Below, in pieces: positions 1 to 9,342 of a DNA stretch of 41,485 nucleotides. Position 1 is the stretch's first letter. Each line of letters starts with the position of its first letter. The notes beneath the pieces were generated by a model that had not been told where the DNA came from, did not search any database, and saw only the letters and a list, made by a program, of their open reading frames with translations. Source of the DNA: Chitinophagales bacterium (GTDB lineage Bacteria > Bacteroidota > Bacteroidia > Chitinophagales > Chitinophagaceae); assembly GCA_021323755.1 (NCBI GenBank), contig JAJPKJ010000015.1:1-41485 (forward strand), read 5' to 3'. Both the position numbers and the translations under genes were made by a program.

Positions 1-3000
1 CTGTTATCTCCACCACTCGCATCCACTGCACTGCCTATCGTTCCTGGTGTGCCACCGTAACAGATCGTCTGCCCACTATTGGTTAGATCTATCGATCCAC
101 TGGTGAATACATTTGGCTCGGTGATCGTAATCATTGTAGGAATTGTATAAACACATGCAGTTTGAGAGGCATCTCTAACTTGAACCGTGTAAGGGTTGCC
201 GCCATTGGTCCCCAAATTCATGAAGGTGTATGACGTAGATGTACCCCCATTAGGGACCCAATTTGTACCATCCAAGCTGTACTGGTAAGTGTCAAAACCT
301 CCTGTCCCAGTTACTTGAATCATTCCGTTTCCGCTACCGTTACAAGTAATATTTGTCGAAGTCGCAGAACCTCCTACCGCAGCTGATGGCGAAAGAATGC
401 TAAAGAAGATTTCTGCATGACAAGTATTCGAATTATCGAAAATATACCAATCATATTGGGCATTATTATTCGCTGTCAAAGGAATGGTTGTAGGTGCCCC
501 CGCACTCAAAGAGTATATATTGCTTGAATTTACATCATATGCATAAAAACCGATACCAGTTCCACCCGTAGGGCTAAGCGTAATGCTTCCACCCGTTCCA
601 TCAAAGCATGCATTTATCGTAGTATAATTCGGTAAGATTTGATTTCCTTGCAAAATAGTCACTGTGTTTTGATATGGTCCGCAATTATTCGCATCATTGA
701 TTGTATAAGTATAAGTACCAGCATAAAGCTGCGAAATTGAAAAATCAGCTCCTGTATTATCAACGAACCCATTTGGCCCAGTCCATGTTATGGAATAAGG
801 CGCTGTTCCACCTGTTGGATTAATGGTAACCGCACCGCTGTTATCGCCGTAACAATTGTTATTTGTTTGGGACATGATCGAAGCAGATAAAGGCTGCGGC
901 TGGCCAACAAAGATTGACCCCGTAAGAGGACTGCAACCAGAACCGTCACTTAATGAATAATTATACGTTCCAGACTTAAGACTTGAAATCGTAAAATCTG
1001 ATCCATTGTTGTCAACAAAGCCATTTGGCCCAGTCCATGTTATTGTATAAGAGCCAGAACCTCCAGAAGGCGAAATACCTGCTGAACCATTTGCCGCTCC
1101 GTTGCAGAGGGCATCTGATTCCGATTTGGTAATAGTTATTGCGGTTGGAATCGTAATTGTGAACGGTACACTTGAACTTGTACACGATGAATTAGAAACT
1201 GTTAAGAATGCATTGTAGGTTCCTCCAGGAATAGTTGAAGGAATACTAAAATTAATAGATGTCGGATTTGCACCAAGGCTTCCCGTTGTTGCTGTTGCAG
1301 GGAACCCATTAGTTTGTGCCGTTGCATCATAAGTAATCGAATATGATGTGGGGCTAGCAGTAGTCCCGGTTATCGGAAGACTGACGCTTGTAGTTCCGTT
1401 GCATGAAAGGGTCGGGCTGGTGCCTATTGCAACTGTTGGACTCTGTCCAACTGTCACATCTAACTGGCCCGTAGAGTATGTCACACTGACTTCTATATAG
1501 TCCACTGATGCAGATCTCGTCCTCCCAGCGGTAGTGTTCGCATTTTCTGCCGCGAAGAACACCCCAAAGCCAGAATTATTAATATCAGTTGGTGTCCAAG
1601 TAGTACCCCACAAAGGCGTTGCTGAACCATTTGTACCGTTAAATCCATAAGTACTTGCTGTAAGAACAGAATTTGACCAGTCTTTGGTCGTAGCCGCCAA
1701 ATTGCTACCAGTAGTTGCTCCAGCTTTTGCTAAGAAAAGCTGATTGTCCCGCATAAATGGTGCCGTAGTACCTGAGGATAGGTCATTTATAGTGACTTTG
1801 ATACCAACAATTTTAGCGAAAGTAGGGATATTGAATCCGTAACCCGATGTTTGAATGAAGTTGGTAACCTGTAAAGAATTTACTGTGGCAATTGTTTGGG
1901 AAACACCGTCGGCATTTAATACTCCGGTTAGTGTACCAGTACCCCAAGAAACAGCACCTGTTGTGGCATTGTTAACTGCCGCAGTAGGATTAGTATTGCT
2001 TGTAGTTACTTGGTTACTGCCAGTACCGCATCCATTGCTCGGGATAACAGAAATAGTACCATTAGCGGCGCCGTTGCCCGGAGTAAGGTTTATAGTCGCA
2101 GTATTATTTACATCATTATTGTTTTGGGAATTGACAGTCCATCCACTCGGAACTGTCCAAGTATAATTTGTTGCATTACTGACTTGATTGATGCTGTATG
2201 TGTAAGCTGTATTTGTACAGACTGCAGCATTTCCAGTAACAGCTCCAGGAGCGCCAGGCGCTGCAGGATTAACTGTTACAGTCAAAGTCTGCTGAGTACT
2301 ATTACCACAACTATTACCGGCAGTAACTCCAATATTACCACTAATTCCCGAAGTTCCAGGATTAACGACGACTGTGGTGGAATTTTGACCCGACGTTATA
2401 GACCATCCTGAGGGTACAGTCCAAACATAAGAACTAGAACCACTAACCCCGCTCACAGCACTAATAGAATAGGTCTGCGCTATACTCGGGCAAGTTGATG
2501 TATTTCCACTTATCGCAGCTGGCTGAGAAGGAATACCAATTATTGTTACACTGTTTGAAGCAGCACTTATACATTTATTTGCAGCTAATGAAGTAAGGCT
2601 GATCACATGACCAGTTATAAAAATATTGCTAGGAACTGTATAATTAGCTGTCGTACCAGTTTTTGTAACTGTAGCGATAATTGGGCTTCCAGAAGCAGTG
2701 TTGTCTACGACATTAATTGGAGTTCCAATGGCTTCCGTCCCAAGAGTTATATTTAAAGTTGTTGTACTAGGGCATATAGTCGTTGTATTCAGAATAGGTG
2801 TAGTAGTTGCTTGAGTTATGGTTACACTAGTCGTAGCAGTATTTGTACATCCGCCAGCCGAAAAAGTATACGTTACCGTATATGTTCCGGTTGTACTTGT
2901 AGAAGGGGTTATTGCACCTGTTGAGCTATTGATACTTAACCCGGTTGTAGAGCTGTAGGTGCCTCCTGTAATCGATGGGGTTGTAACAGGTTCGGCACTC

Positions 3001-6000
3001 ACATCGCTCTTACAAAATGGCGTTCCAATATAAGAAATGGATGTTGTTTGAGGTGCCAAAATGGTAATTGGTGTTGACGGAGTAGAATAAGCGTTACAAC
3101 CGCCGATAGCAGGAACATTGTATGTAACATTGTAGACGCCTGGGCTACTCGAAGCTGATGTCACTGCCCCGGTTGACGTATTTAGTGCCAAGGTAGGTCC
3201 GCCTGAAACTACTGCATATGAGAATGAAGCCCCTGTTTGCGCACCTGTGACACCGTTGGTCACGGTTGCATTACTGCCGTTAGTGCAATATTGATTGGGT
3301 GAATAAGAAATATTACCATTTGCCATTTGTGTTATGGTAACTGTTGTCGTCGCTGTATTAGAACATAAACCTGCACCACCTGCAAAGGTATAAGTGATGG
3401 TATAAGTCCCTGGCTGACTTGCAGAAGGCTGTATTGTAGCCGTCTGATTCCCCGGTTGCGCCACAGATGGAGTTACCGTTAATGCTAACCCGCTAGTAGG
3501 GCTGACAGCATATGATCCTACTATGCCAGCAGTGAAATTTGAAACGGTAATTGGCTCTTGATTAATATCTGATTTACAATATGCGGGCTGCGCTAATGAT
3601 ATTGTTGCAATAGGATCAGCAAAGATTTTAACTGTTTGTGCGGCAGAAGTAACATTGCAACCATTCGCACTTGCGGTATTCGTTATAGTATAAGTACCAG
3701 CAGCGCTATTTGTAAGATCAATCTGACCGGTTGTACTGCTTACAAAAACCAAACCCGTACCTGAAGCTACGTTATAAGAAGTTGTACCAAATCCAGTAAA
3801 GTTGGGAGTCGAGTTCTGACTTCCTTCTAAACTCTGATTACTTGGAAGAACAATACAATATTGACTATTAGGATAAGTAAAAGAAGGATCAGGGTCTGTT
3901 CCCCCTGTTCCAGAAATATTCAATGTCGGTGAATTACTTGTTAATGTTGTGCTTGAAACATTGATAGTAGCACTCTCTCCTGACGTGGTAGTTGGTGTAA
4001 AGGTCACAACAAAAGTAACCGCCCCCCCATTTGCCGGAACTGTTGTACTTGTTGGTGCACCGGCAACAAAATCAGTGTTATTGGTTCCAGTAAAGCTTAT
4101 GGAGATTCCCTGAGCATCTGATCCCCCATTATTTGTTATGGTATAAGTTATTGTAGGTGCAGCAGTCCCTTTGCAAATCGTACCAAAATTATTTGTTCCA
4201 GTTATTGAAAGAATTGGGTTATTAGAAAAAGGAACCAATTGCCCTGCATTGGGTGAAGCTGTCAGTAATTCAGAGGTGCCGGGGAAATTAGTAAAACTGA
4301 CTTGATTTAATTGTGAAGAACCCAAACCAGTATTATCGGTTCCAACAAATATCTGACCGGCAGTTCCGGCAACACCGTAATTACCCGTCCAGTTGTTTAT
4401 TGTAAGCGTTCCCGTCCACGATCCGTTGCTATTGGCAAAATTTAACTGGTGAATATTTGCACCCAAATTTATTGAGGAAGAAGACGAAAGTGTTAAAGTA
4501 CCAGCATTAATCACATCATTTGCTCCGATCCCAGAAGTACTGAGAATACCACCACTTAATATAAAGGATGATCCTATTGTTATGGTCTGCGGCGGTGTAC
4601 CAGCCGGATTTAATATAAGAGTTGCTCCCGTATTTATTGTCGTTGCCCCTGTGAAATTGCTTGCGCTTCCTGAAGGAGTCCATGTCCATGATCCAGTTCC
4701 TGATACTGTCAATCCCCCTGAACCAGTGGCTATATTGCTATTAAGTGTGCTGTTCGCAGACCCACCGAGTGTTAGTGTACCAGATCCGCCTATGCTCCCC
4801 GTATTTGAAATGGTAATTTTGCCTGAATTTGAAGCTATAGTACTTGAACTTCCTAAAGTAATTAATCCGGCGAATGTGCTCGCAGTTGCAGAGCTATTAG
4901 TCAAGGCTCCAGCTCCTGAAATACCAGTGCCGTTTAATGTCAGAGGTTCCGTAGCGGCAGAAGTCAATGAAAATCCATTCATATCCAATGCCCCCCCCGA
5001 ATTTACGACTGTACCTGTTGATGCTGCCCCTAACGGCCCACTGGTAACACTCGCTGAAGACACCCCCAATTTCAAAATACCGGTATTAATAGTTGTAAGT
5101 CCAGAAAATGTGTTAGCACCGCTTAATGTCCATGTTCCTGTGCCGTTCTTTTGCACGCCGCCGGAGCCTGATATAGTTCCAGAATAAGATCCTGTACCGA
5201 GTCCGTCTAATGTAACAGTATTGCCGGCGGTGGTCATGCCACCACTTACAGTTAAGGTCCCTGAACTTGTTACCGTGATAGTGCTTGCCGACCCCAACGT
5301 AATAGCTCCGCTATAACTTGCGTTACCCCCGGTATTTGTAAGAGCGCCAGCAGGTGAAGCGGCAAGGCCTGTTCCATTCAATGTTAGAGGTTCTGCAGGC
5401 GCCAGAGTAAAACCATTAAGATCAAGTACAGCTCCGGAACTTACTGTGGTCCCTGCTGCAGTGGCTCCTAATGGCCCCGAGCCACCTCCTGATGCTGACC
5501 CAGTTGCTCCCAATTTAATGGTTCCTGCACTTATTGTAGTTAATCCGGAAAATGTATTGTTTCCGCTAAGGGTCCAAGTACCAGTACCATTTTTTACAAC
5601 TGATCCAGTCCCTGAAATGACTCCTGAATAAGTACCGGTTCCGATTCCATTCAAAGTAACGCTCGTACCTGCTGTGGCTAATGTCCCACTTAAAGTCAGC
5701 GTACCAGAAGAAGTTGTTGTTATGGTGCTTGCGGAACCCAAAGTTATAGCACCACTATAACTGGCATTGCCCCCGGTATTTGTGAGGGCACCTGCTGGTG
5801 ACGCAGTAAGGCCCGCCCCATTTAATGTAAGAGATTCAGCATTTGCGATGGTTATTCCGTTTAGATCAAGAACGGCTCCCGAACTAACGGTAGTTCCCGC
5901 TGCTGTAGTTCCCAAGGGTCCGTTTCCACCAGATCCAACAATTCCTAGTCTTAATGTTCCTGCACTGATTGTGGTAAGGCCTACATAAGTATTATTTCCT

Positions 6001-6875
6001 CCTAAAAACAAAATACCAGTACCACTACTGGTAAGAGTACCTCCGCTAAAAACTCCTCCCGATTGTCCATCATTTGCCCCTCCTCCAGTTGTTAAATTTA
6101 CAGAGCCATCATTTAAAATAAAATTACCGTTAGCGCCACTACTCCCTTGAGTACCGTTAAATCCAGTCCCAGCGCCCCCAGTGCCCCCTATAGCAGAAAG
6201 GTTCTGACTGATTGTGATACCACCAGGGCCATTGATAGTGATGCTACCTGCGTTTCCGCCTGTCCCGCCTGGTGTAAAGTTGTTACTCGAACTCCCTCCT
6301 GTACCTCCAGTAGTTGTAATAGAAGCACCGTTTACAAAGACTGTTCCTGTTGTTCCTGCGGTAAGAACTACCGATGTTCCTGGACCTCCTGTCCCGCCTG
6401 TACCGCCGTTATTGCCAGTGCCCCCTGTCAAATTTATCGCTGAACTCACTGTGATATTTCCACCCGCATTAATTGTCAGAGTAACTTGAGTTCTACCTGT
6501 AGCTTCAGCCGCAGTTAATGCTGTTGAAAATGTAACATTCCCAGCGCTGGATCCTCCCCCAAATGCTGTATTAATTATTACATTCCCGTAATTACCACTC
6601 AATATCGATACAGGACCCGACAAAGTCGCTGCGGTTCCTGTTAAAGCGTCAACGATTTCAGTTACACTTAGATTTGCGCTATTTGCATTTGGCGTAAAAG
6701 TGTAGGTAAAAGGCGCAGAGGCACCAGTACGCGCCCATGAACCATTAGAGCTTCCAACGGCCGTGGTATTGACAGTAATATTTGCAAACTGTGCGTTAGA
6801 GTCAATTACAAAAAATAGACTTGTAATGACAAATGCAATGGCAAGTAACTCTGATCTTTTCGATCCTCTTTTCAT
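1..6875 (-). CDS. Giant secreted repeat protein (adhesin-like), C-terminus outside window
   Basis: The minus frame is open from the ATG at 6875 to the left edge (2,291 codons) without a stop. Residues 1-28 look like a signal peptide (KR-rich start, hydrophobic core, then SNA before Q). Residues ~135-290 are very Gly/Thr/Asn rich. Residues ~295-720 hold three copies of an autotransporter-type strand repeat (pattern NTFSGLTTISAGTLKLG). Residues ~885-985 resemble a choice-of-anchor/ASPM-SPD2-Hydin-like Ig fold with a Cys. PKD/Ig-like repeats follow (YVWTVPSGW motif at ~1480 and ~1570). From ~1920 to the edge there are SprB-type repeats (CNG..NG, GG..PYSITWTGPNGF, YTYTINDANNC). Family knowledge: SprB-like repeats occur in gliding and adhesion proteins exported by the type IX system. 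A T9SS C-terminal domain is expected but lies outside the window. The ligand is unknown. The start is uncertain because the frame is open upstream to 7256, with ATGs at 7094 and 7214. Confidence 0.88.
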   Translation of the reverse strand, partial: MKRGSKRSELLAIAFVITSLFFVIDSNAQFANITVNTTAVGSSNGSWARTGASAPFTYTFTPNANSANLSVTEIVDALTGTAATLSGPVSILSGNYGNVIINTAFGGGSSAGNVTFSTALTAAEATGRTQVTLTINAGGNITVSSAINLTGGTGNNGGTGGTGGPGTSVVLTAGTTGTVFVNGASITTTGGTGGSSSNNFTPGGTGGNAGSITINGPGGITISQNLSAIGGTGGAGTGFNGTQGSSGANGNFILNDGSVNLTTGGGANDGQSGGVFSGGTLTSSGTGILFLGGNNTYVGLTTISAGTLRLGIVGSGGNGPLGTTAAGTTVSSGAVLDLNGITIANAESLTLNGAGLTASPAGALTNTGGNASYSGAITLGSASTITTTSSGTLTLSGTLATAGTSVTLNGIGTGTYSGVISGTGSVVKNGTGTWTLSGNNTFSGLTTISAGTIKLGATGSASGGGSGPLGATAAGTTVSSGAVLDLNGFTLAPAEPLTLNGTGLAASPAGALTNTGGNASYSGAITLGSASTITVTSSGTLTVSGGMTTAGNTVTLDGLGTGSYSGTISGSGGVQKNGTGTWTLSGANTFSGLTTINTGILKLGVSSASVTSGPLGAASTGTVVNSGGALDMNGFSLTSAATEPLTLNGTGISGAGALTNSSATASTFAGLITLGSSSTIASNSGKITISNTGSIGGSGTLTLGGSANSTLNSNIATGSGGLTVSGTGSWTWTPSGSASNFTGATTINTGATLILNPAGTPPQTITIGSSFILSGGILSTSGIGANDVINAGTLTLSSSSSINLGANIHQLNFANSNGSWTGTLTINNWTGNYGVAGTAGQIFVGTDNTGLGSSQLNQVSFTNFPGTSELLTASPNAGQLVPFSNNPILSITGTNNFGTICKGTAAPTITYTITNNGGSDAQGISISFTGTNNTDFVAGAPTSTTVPANGGAVTFVVTFTPTTTSGESATINVSSTTLTSNSPTLNISGTGGTDPDPSFTYPNSQYCIVLPSNQSLEGSQNSTPNFTGFGTTSYNVASGTGLVFVSSTTGQIDLTNSAAGTYTITNTASANGCNVTSAAQTVKIFADPIATISLAQPAYCKSDINQEPITVSNFTAGIVGSYAVSPTSGLALTVTPSVAQPGNQTATIQPSASQPGTYTITYTFAGGAGLCSNTATTTVTITQMANGNISYSPNQYCTNGSNATVTNGVTGAQTGASFSYAVVSGGPTLALNTSTGAVTSASSSPGVYNVTYNVPAIGGCNAYSTPSTPITILAPQTTSISYIGTPFCKSDVSAEPVTTPSITGGTYSSTTGLSINSSTGAITPSTSTTGTYTVTYTFSAGGCTNTATTSVTITQATTTPILNTTTICPSTTTLNITLGTEAIGTPINVVDNTASGSPIIATVTKTGTTANYTVPSNIFITGHVISLTSLAANKCISAASNSVTIIGIPSQPAAISGNTSTCPSIAQTYSISAVSGVSGSSSYVWTVPSGWSITSGQNSTTVVVNPGTSGISGNIGVTAGNSCGNSTQQTLTVTVNPAAPGAPGAVTGNAAVCTNTAYTYSINQVSNATNYTWTVPSGWTVNSQNNNDVNNTATINLTPGNGAANGTISVIPSNGCGTGSNQVTTSNTNPTAAVNNATTGAVSWGTGTLTGVLNADGVSQTIATVNSLQVTNFIQTSGYGFNIPTFAKIVGIKVTINDLSSGTTAPFMRDNQLFLAKAGATTGSNLAATTKDWSNSVLTASTYGFNGTNGSATPLWGTTWTPTDINNSGFGVFFAAENANTTAGRTRSASVDYIEVSVTYSTGQLDVTVGQSPTVAIGTSPTLSCNGTTSVSLPITGTTASPTSYSITYDATAQTNGFPATATTGSLGANPTSINFSIPSTIPGGTYNAFLTVSNSSCTSSSVPFTITIPTAITITKSESDALCNGAANGSAGISPSGGSGSYTITWTGPNGFVDNNGSDFTISSLKSGTYNYSLSDGSGCSPLTGSIFVGQPQPLSASIMSQTNNNCYGDNSGAVTINPTGGTAPYSITWTGPNGFVDNTGADFSISQLYAGTYTYTINDANNCGPYQNTVTILQGNQILPNYTTINACFDGTGGSITLSPTGGTGIGFYAYDVNSSNIYSLSAGAPTTIPLTANNNAQYDWYIFDNSNTCHAEIFFSILSPSAAVGGSATSTNITCNGSGNGMIQVTGTGGFDTYQYSLDGTNWVPNGGTSTSYTFMNLGTNGGNPYTVQVRDASQTACVYTIPTMITITEPNVFTSGSIDLTNSGQTICYGGTPGTIGSAVDASGGDN
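4700..6000 (-). repeat. Three tandem ~440-bp coding repeats (autotransporter-type strand repeats)
   Basis: Matching blocks start near 5775, 5331 and 4893, giving periods of 444 and 438 bases (148 and 146 codons). Each unit encodes TTISAGT/TTINTG, then GPLGA, GTTVSSGAVLDLNG, EPLTLNGTG, GALTN, ASYSGAITLGS and NGTGTWTLSG. The two left-in-transcription units are almost identical in protein; the third is more diverged. The repeats stay in frame, so they are part of the giant surface protein and not a separate element. Confidence 0.8.
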
Positions 6876-8454
6876 AAAACTCTTTTTTTCTGAACGGTAA
6901 ATTGGTTGGGGTATAAAAGCAAATGATGCGGCATTCTCAGCCACATCATTTTTTTGATCCGGAAAAATATTTTCTGTTCCTCCTATGCCGCTACAACAAC
7001 CGGGTTGCCATCCCACATTCAACCCCGCTGTTCGATGCTCACGGTAAAGTATAGACGTAAGTATCTTTTTTATTAAAGTAAAAAAGTTTTGCATAAAGAC
7101 GGTTTTGATTTGTTGAATGTGCGTGGTTACGCTGTTTATATAAAATGAAACAAACCGGGTGATAATGCCGGCTAATATTTTTATTATTTGTACGAAGCGT
7201 GTAAAAATTTTCATAAGTAGATTCTTGAATTTTTTAATGTTGCGTTTCCGCAAAAATTATTTGTTGTTCCGCACGTTCGGCATATTACCATTTCATATTC
7301 GCGGGGCGTATTAAAAATAACAAACCACATTTTTTGTAAAATGTGATAAACTATATTTTTGAAATTATTTTTTAATGAAGTGAATATATTTACTGATCTC
7401 AGAAATTTAATTGAATTGGTTCTTACAATTGCAGAAAGGAATAAAAATGCAAAAACAATTATCAGGGATGATAATCTTTCAATAAAAGAAAACGTTCTTT
7501 TAGAGCAATCAGTAATCATAGCAATTGTCATAGAAAGCCGGGATTTAATTTCCGTTAGAGTAAATAAAAGGACTAATGGATGATGTGGGCTGGTTCGTAG
7601 GATGTAGATGGTAAGCGAAATATCGCCTGGGCAATTATGATCTTCAACTAAAATTCAATTCGGCGCGTAACTATAATATTTGTTCATCTCAACGATAAAT
7701 CGGTAACGAACAACATTATAATAACGACACCAGATGAAACCGTAGGTAATTCGAAAGGATTTTTGCTTCTTTTTGCGGAAATTATTTCAGGTAAGAATCA
7801 ACTTTAAAAAACAATTGTGCGGTTGTACGAGGTTCGAAATCCGATGCCAAAATAATAGTTATTTTTAACAAAGCAAATATTTTTGTTAATTTTTTTGAGT
7901 TTCCCTCTTGCAATTGCTCCAGTTATAGATATGATTTTTACTAATGTTGCAACCATTTATCACTGCTATAAGCTGAAAAGCAATGCCGTTAACCGCTTTA
8001 TCTACAATGCAAATGAAGCATGGCTTCCGACTTTTTGTAAAATAAAAATCTTTCCCGCCAGCGATTGATTTACAATAAAAACATCGTGCTTTTTAAAAAT
8101 TCTACCGTTCGCCAAATATATATCACTTTGACATCTGAAAAAGTCCGAAAAAATCCGAATAGTCTTCAATCAGGATCTCCCGCTGTTTAATTATTCTAAT
8201 AATAACGTTTATGCATATTCGAAAATTTGATTACGGAAGAGCTATTAATAATAATTAGCAACTCAGAAAATATTTCTTAGCTACAAAAATCCTTCTATTC
8301 CTTGAAATAAATTCTACAAAATCTTACATTTGCCTTCTAACAATTATTCATTTATCGTTATCTGGATATTCACTCTTAACTATAATATTGCGAGTTTTCA
8401 TTATCGCAAAGACCTGATTAATCCACCCGCTTTCTTAAAAATAAAACTATAGTT
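6876..8454. other. Long AT-rich intergenic region between the giant gene and the beta-barrel gene
   Basis: About 1.6 kb with no gene I can recognise. The stretch 6876-7214 may be coding as an N-terminal extension of the giant minus-strand gene. A perfect 8-bp inverted repeat (CACATTTT/AAAATGTG) lies at 7326-7345. A second hairpin lies at 6921-6951 (AAATGATG.GGC / GCC.CATCATTT). Open frames at 7211-7531 (minus), 7359-7583 (plus) and 7652-7807 (plus, no ATG) have no family I recognise and may be relics or chance. The right end carries the promoter of the next gene. Confidence 0.6.
8302..8332 (+). promoter_or_regulatory. Bacteroidota-type promoter of the beta-barrel gene
   Basis: A TTG at 8302-8304 is followed after 20 bases by TACATTTG at 8325-8332, a full match to the Bacteroidota -7 consensus TAnnTTTG. 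The start of translation at 8455 would give a leader of roughly 115 bases. Confidence 0.6.
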
Positions 8455-9222
8455 ATGAAAAAAATCCCATTGACTTTTCTGTCCTTTTTATTTTTAATTT
8501 CTTGCTTACACGCACAAAATATATTTGTGGGTGCTAAAGCAGGTTTAAGTATTCCTAACTTAAGCGCAGGTGGATCAAATAATAATCCATTAAATACGGG
8601 CTACAGTTCGAGGTTTGGACCTGATGCAGGCATTTTTCTTGAATATAAAGTGTCCGATTTATTTTCCATACAACCGGAATTATCATATTCTTCCCAAGGT
8701 GGTAAAAAAGACGGCATGCAGGCATTCCCTACTCCCACAGAATTCGTGCAGATGTTTCCGCAGGGTCAGGCACCGCAATATTTATATGCCAATTACAAGA
8801 GCACGGCAAAGATCAACTACCTGATGTTACCGGTGCTCGCTAAATTCGGGTGGAATTTTGGCAACAAGTCTGCTTTCCGGTTTTATATTGATGCCGGTCC
8901 TTTTGCCGCGTTGTTACTTTCTGCAAAACAGGTAACCAGTGGTTCGAGTAATATTTATGCCGATGCCGGTGGCACTCAGCAGCTCACATCACAGCCACAA
9001 TCTTTCGATACCACCCAGGATATCAAAAGCGACCTCCACAGTTTTAATGCGGGAATTGACGGAAATATCGGCTTGATATTTCGTTGCAAGAAGAACTATT
9101 TCTTTATTGAAGCAGGGGGCAATTACGGATTTGTAAATATTCAGAAAGGCACTGCCAACGGGAAAAATAATACCGGGGCAGCAACCCTCCTTTTAGGATA
9201 TGCATTGGCGTTAGGGAAATAA
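8455..9222 (+). CDS. Outer-membrane beta-barrel protein (porin-like)
   Basis: 255 residues. Residues 1-21 form a signal peptide (MKK, hydrophobic core, LHAQ cleavage context). The mature part starts with the pattern typical of the Bacteroidota OMP_b-brl_2 family: VGAKAGLSIPNL, then GPDAGIFLEY and FSIQPELSYSSQGGK, followed by KINYLMLPVLAKFGW and a final barrel strand ending in LLLGYALALGK. Alternating hydrophobic strands run throughout. The product should sit in the outer membrane; its substrate, if any, cannot be told. It stands alone, with its own promoter, and ends at a strong hairpin. The SCLHAQ context could suggest a lipobox, but the Ala-Gln junction favours signal peptidase I. Confidence 0.85.
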   Translation: MKKIPLTFLSFLFLISCLHAQNIFVGAKAGLSIPNLSAGGSNNNPLNTGYSSRFGPDAGIFLEYKVSDLFSIQPELSYSSQGGKKDGMQAFPTPTEFVQMFPQGQAPQYLYANYKSTAKINYLMLPVLAKFGWNFGNKSAFRFYIDAGPFAALLLSAKQVTSGSSNIYADAGGTQQLTSQPQSFDTTQDIKSDLHSFNAGIDGNIGLIFRCKKNYFFIEAGGNYGFVNIQKGTANGKNNTGAATLLLGYALALGK

Positions 9223-9224
9223 AA

Positions 9225-9249
9225 AACTTCAGTCTTGCGGACTGAAGTT
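9225..9249. terminator. Bidirectional hairpin terminator between beta-barrel and SusD genes
   Basis: Perfect 10-bp stem AACTTCAGTC/GACTGAAGTT with a TTGCG loop. On the minus strand it is followed by a run of six T, so it is best placed to end the SusCD transcript. On plus it lies 2 bases after the beta-barrel stop but lacks a T tail. A second, longer hairpin (CCAGAT/ATCTGG, 9301-9321) lies closer to the SusD stop. Confidence 0.7.
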
Positions 9250-9342
9250 CAAATTAATAAAACCACTCTATTGCTATTCAAAAAATCCTTGCCATTATAG
9301 CCAGATGATTTTGTGATCTGGTATCCGGCTATTAATAATTAT

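Noticed and set aside
4700-6000. Regular repeats considered as a CRISPR array or transposon repeats
   Set aside because: Period ~440 bases, always a multiple of three, with no short identical repeats separated by unique spacers; they are coding domain repeats.
1855-6489. Several plus-strand open frames, up to 201 codons (4582-5187), rich in Pro, Val and Ala
   Set aside because: They lie antisense to the uninterrupted frame of the giant repeat protein; their Pro/Val-rich content is the complement of Gly/Thr/Asn codons.
6921-6951. Hairpin with T7 on plus considered as a terminator
   Set aside because: No plus-strand gene ends here; it lies in the leader or possible N-terminal extension of a minus-strand gene.
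7883-8068. Plus-strand frame of 61 codons
   Set aside because: AT-rich, no family features, no promoter close by; probably chance.
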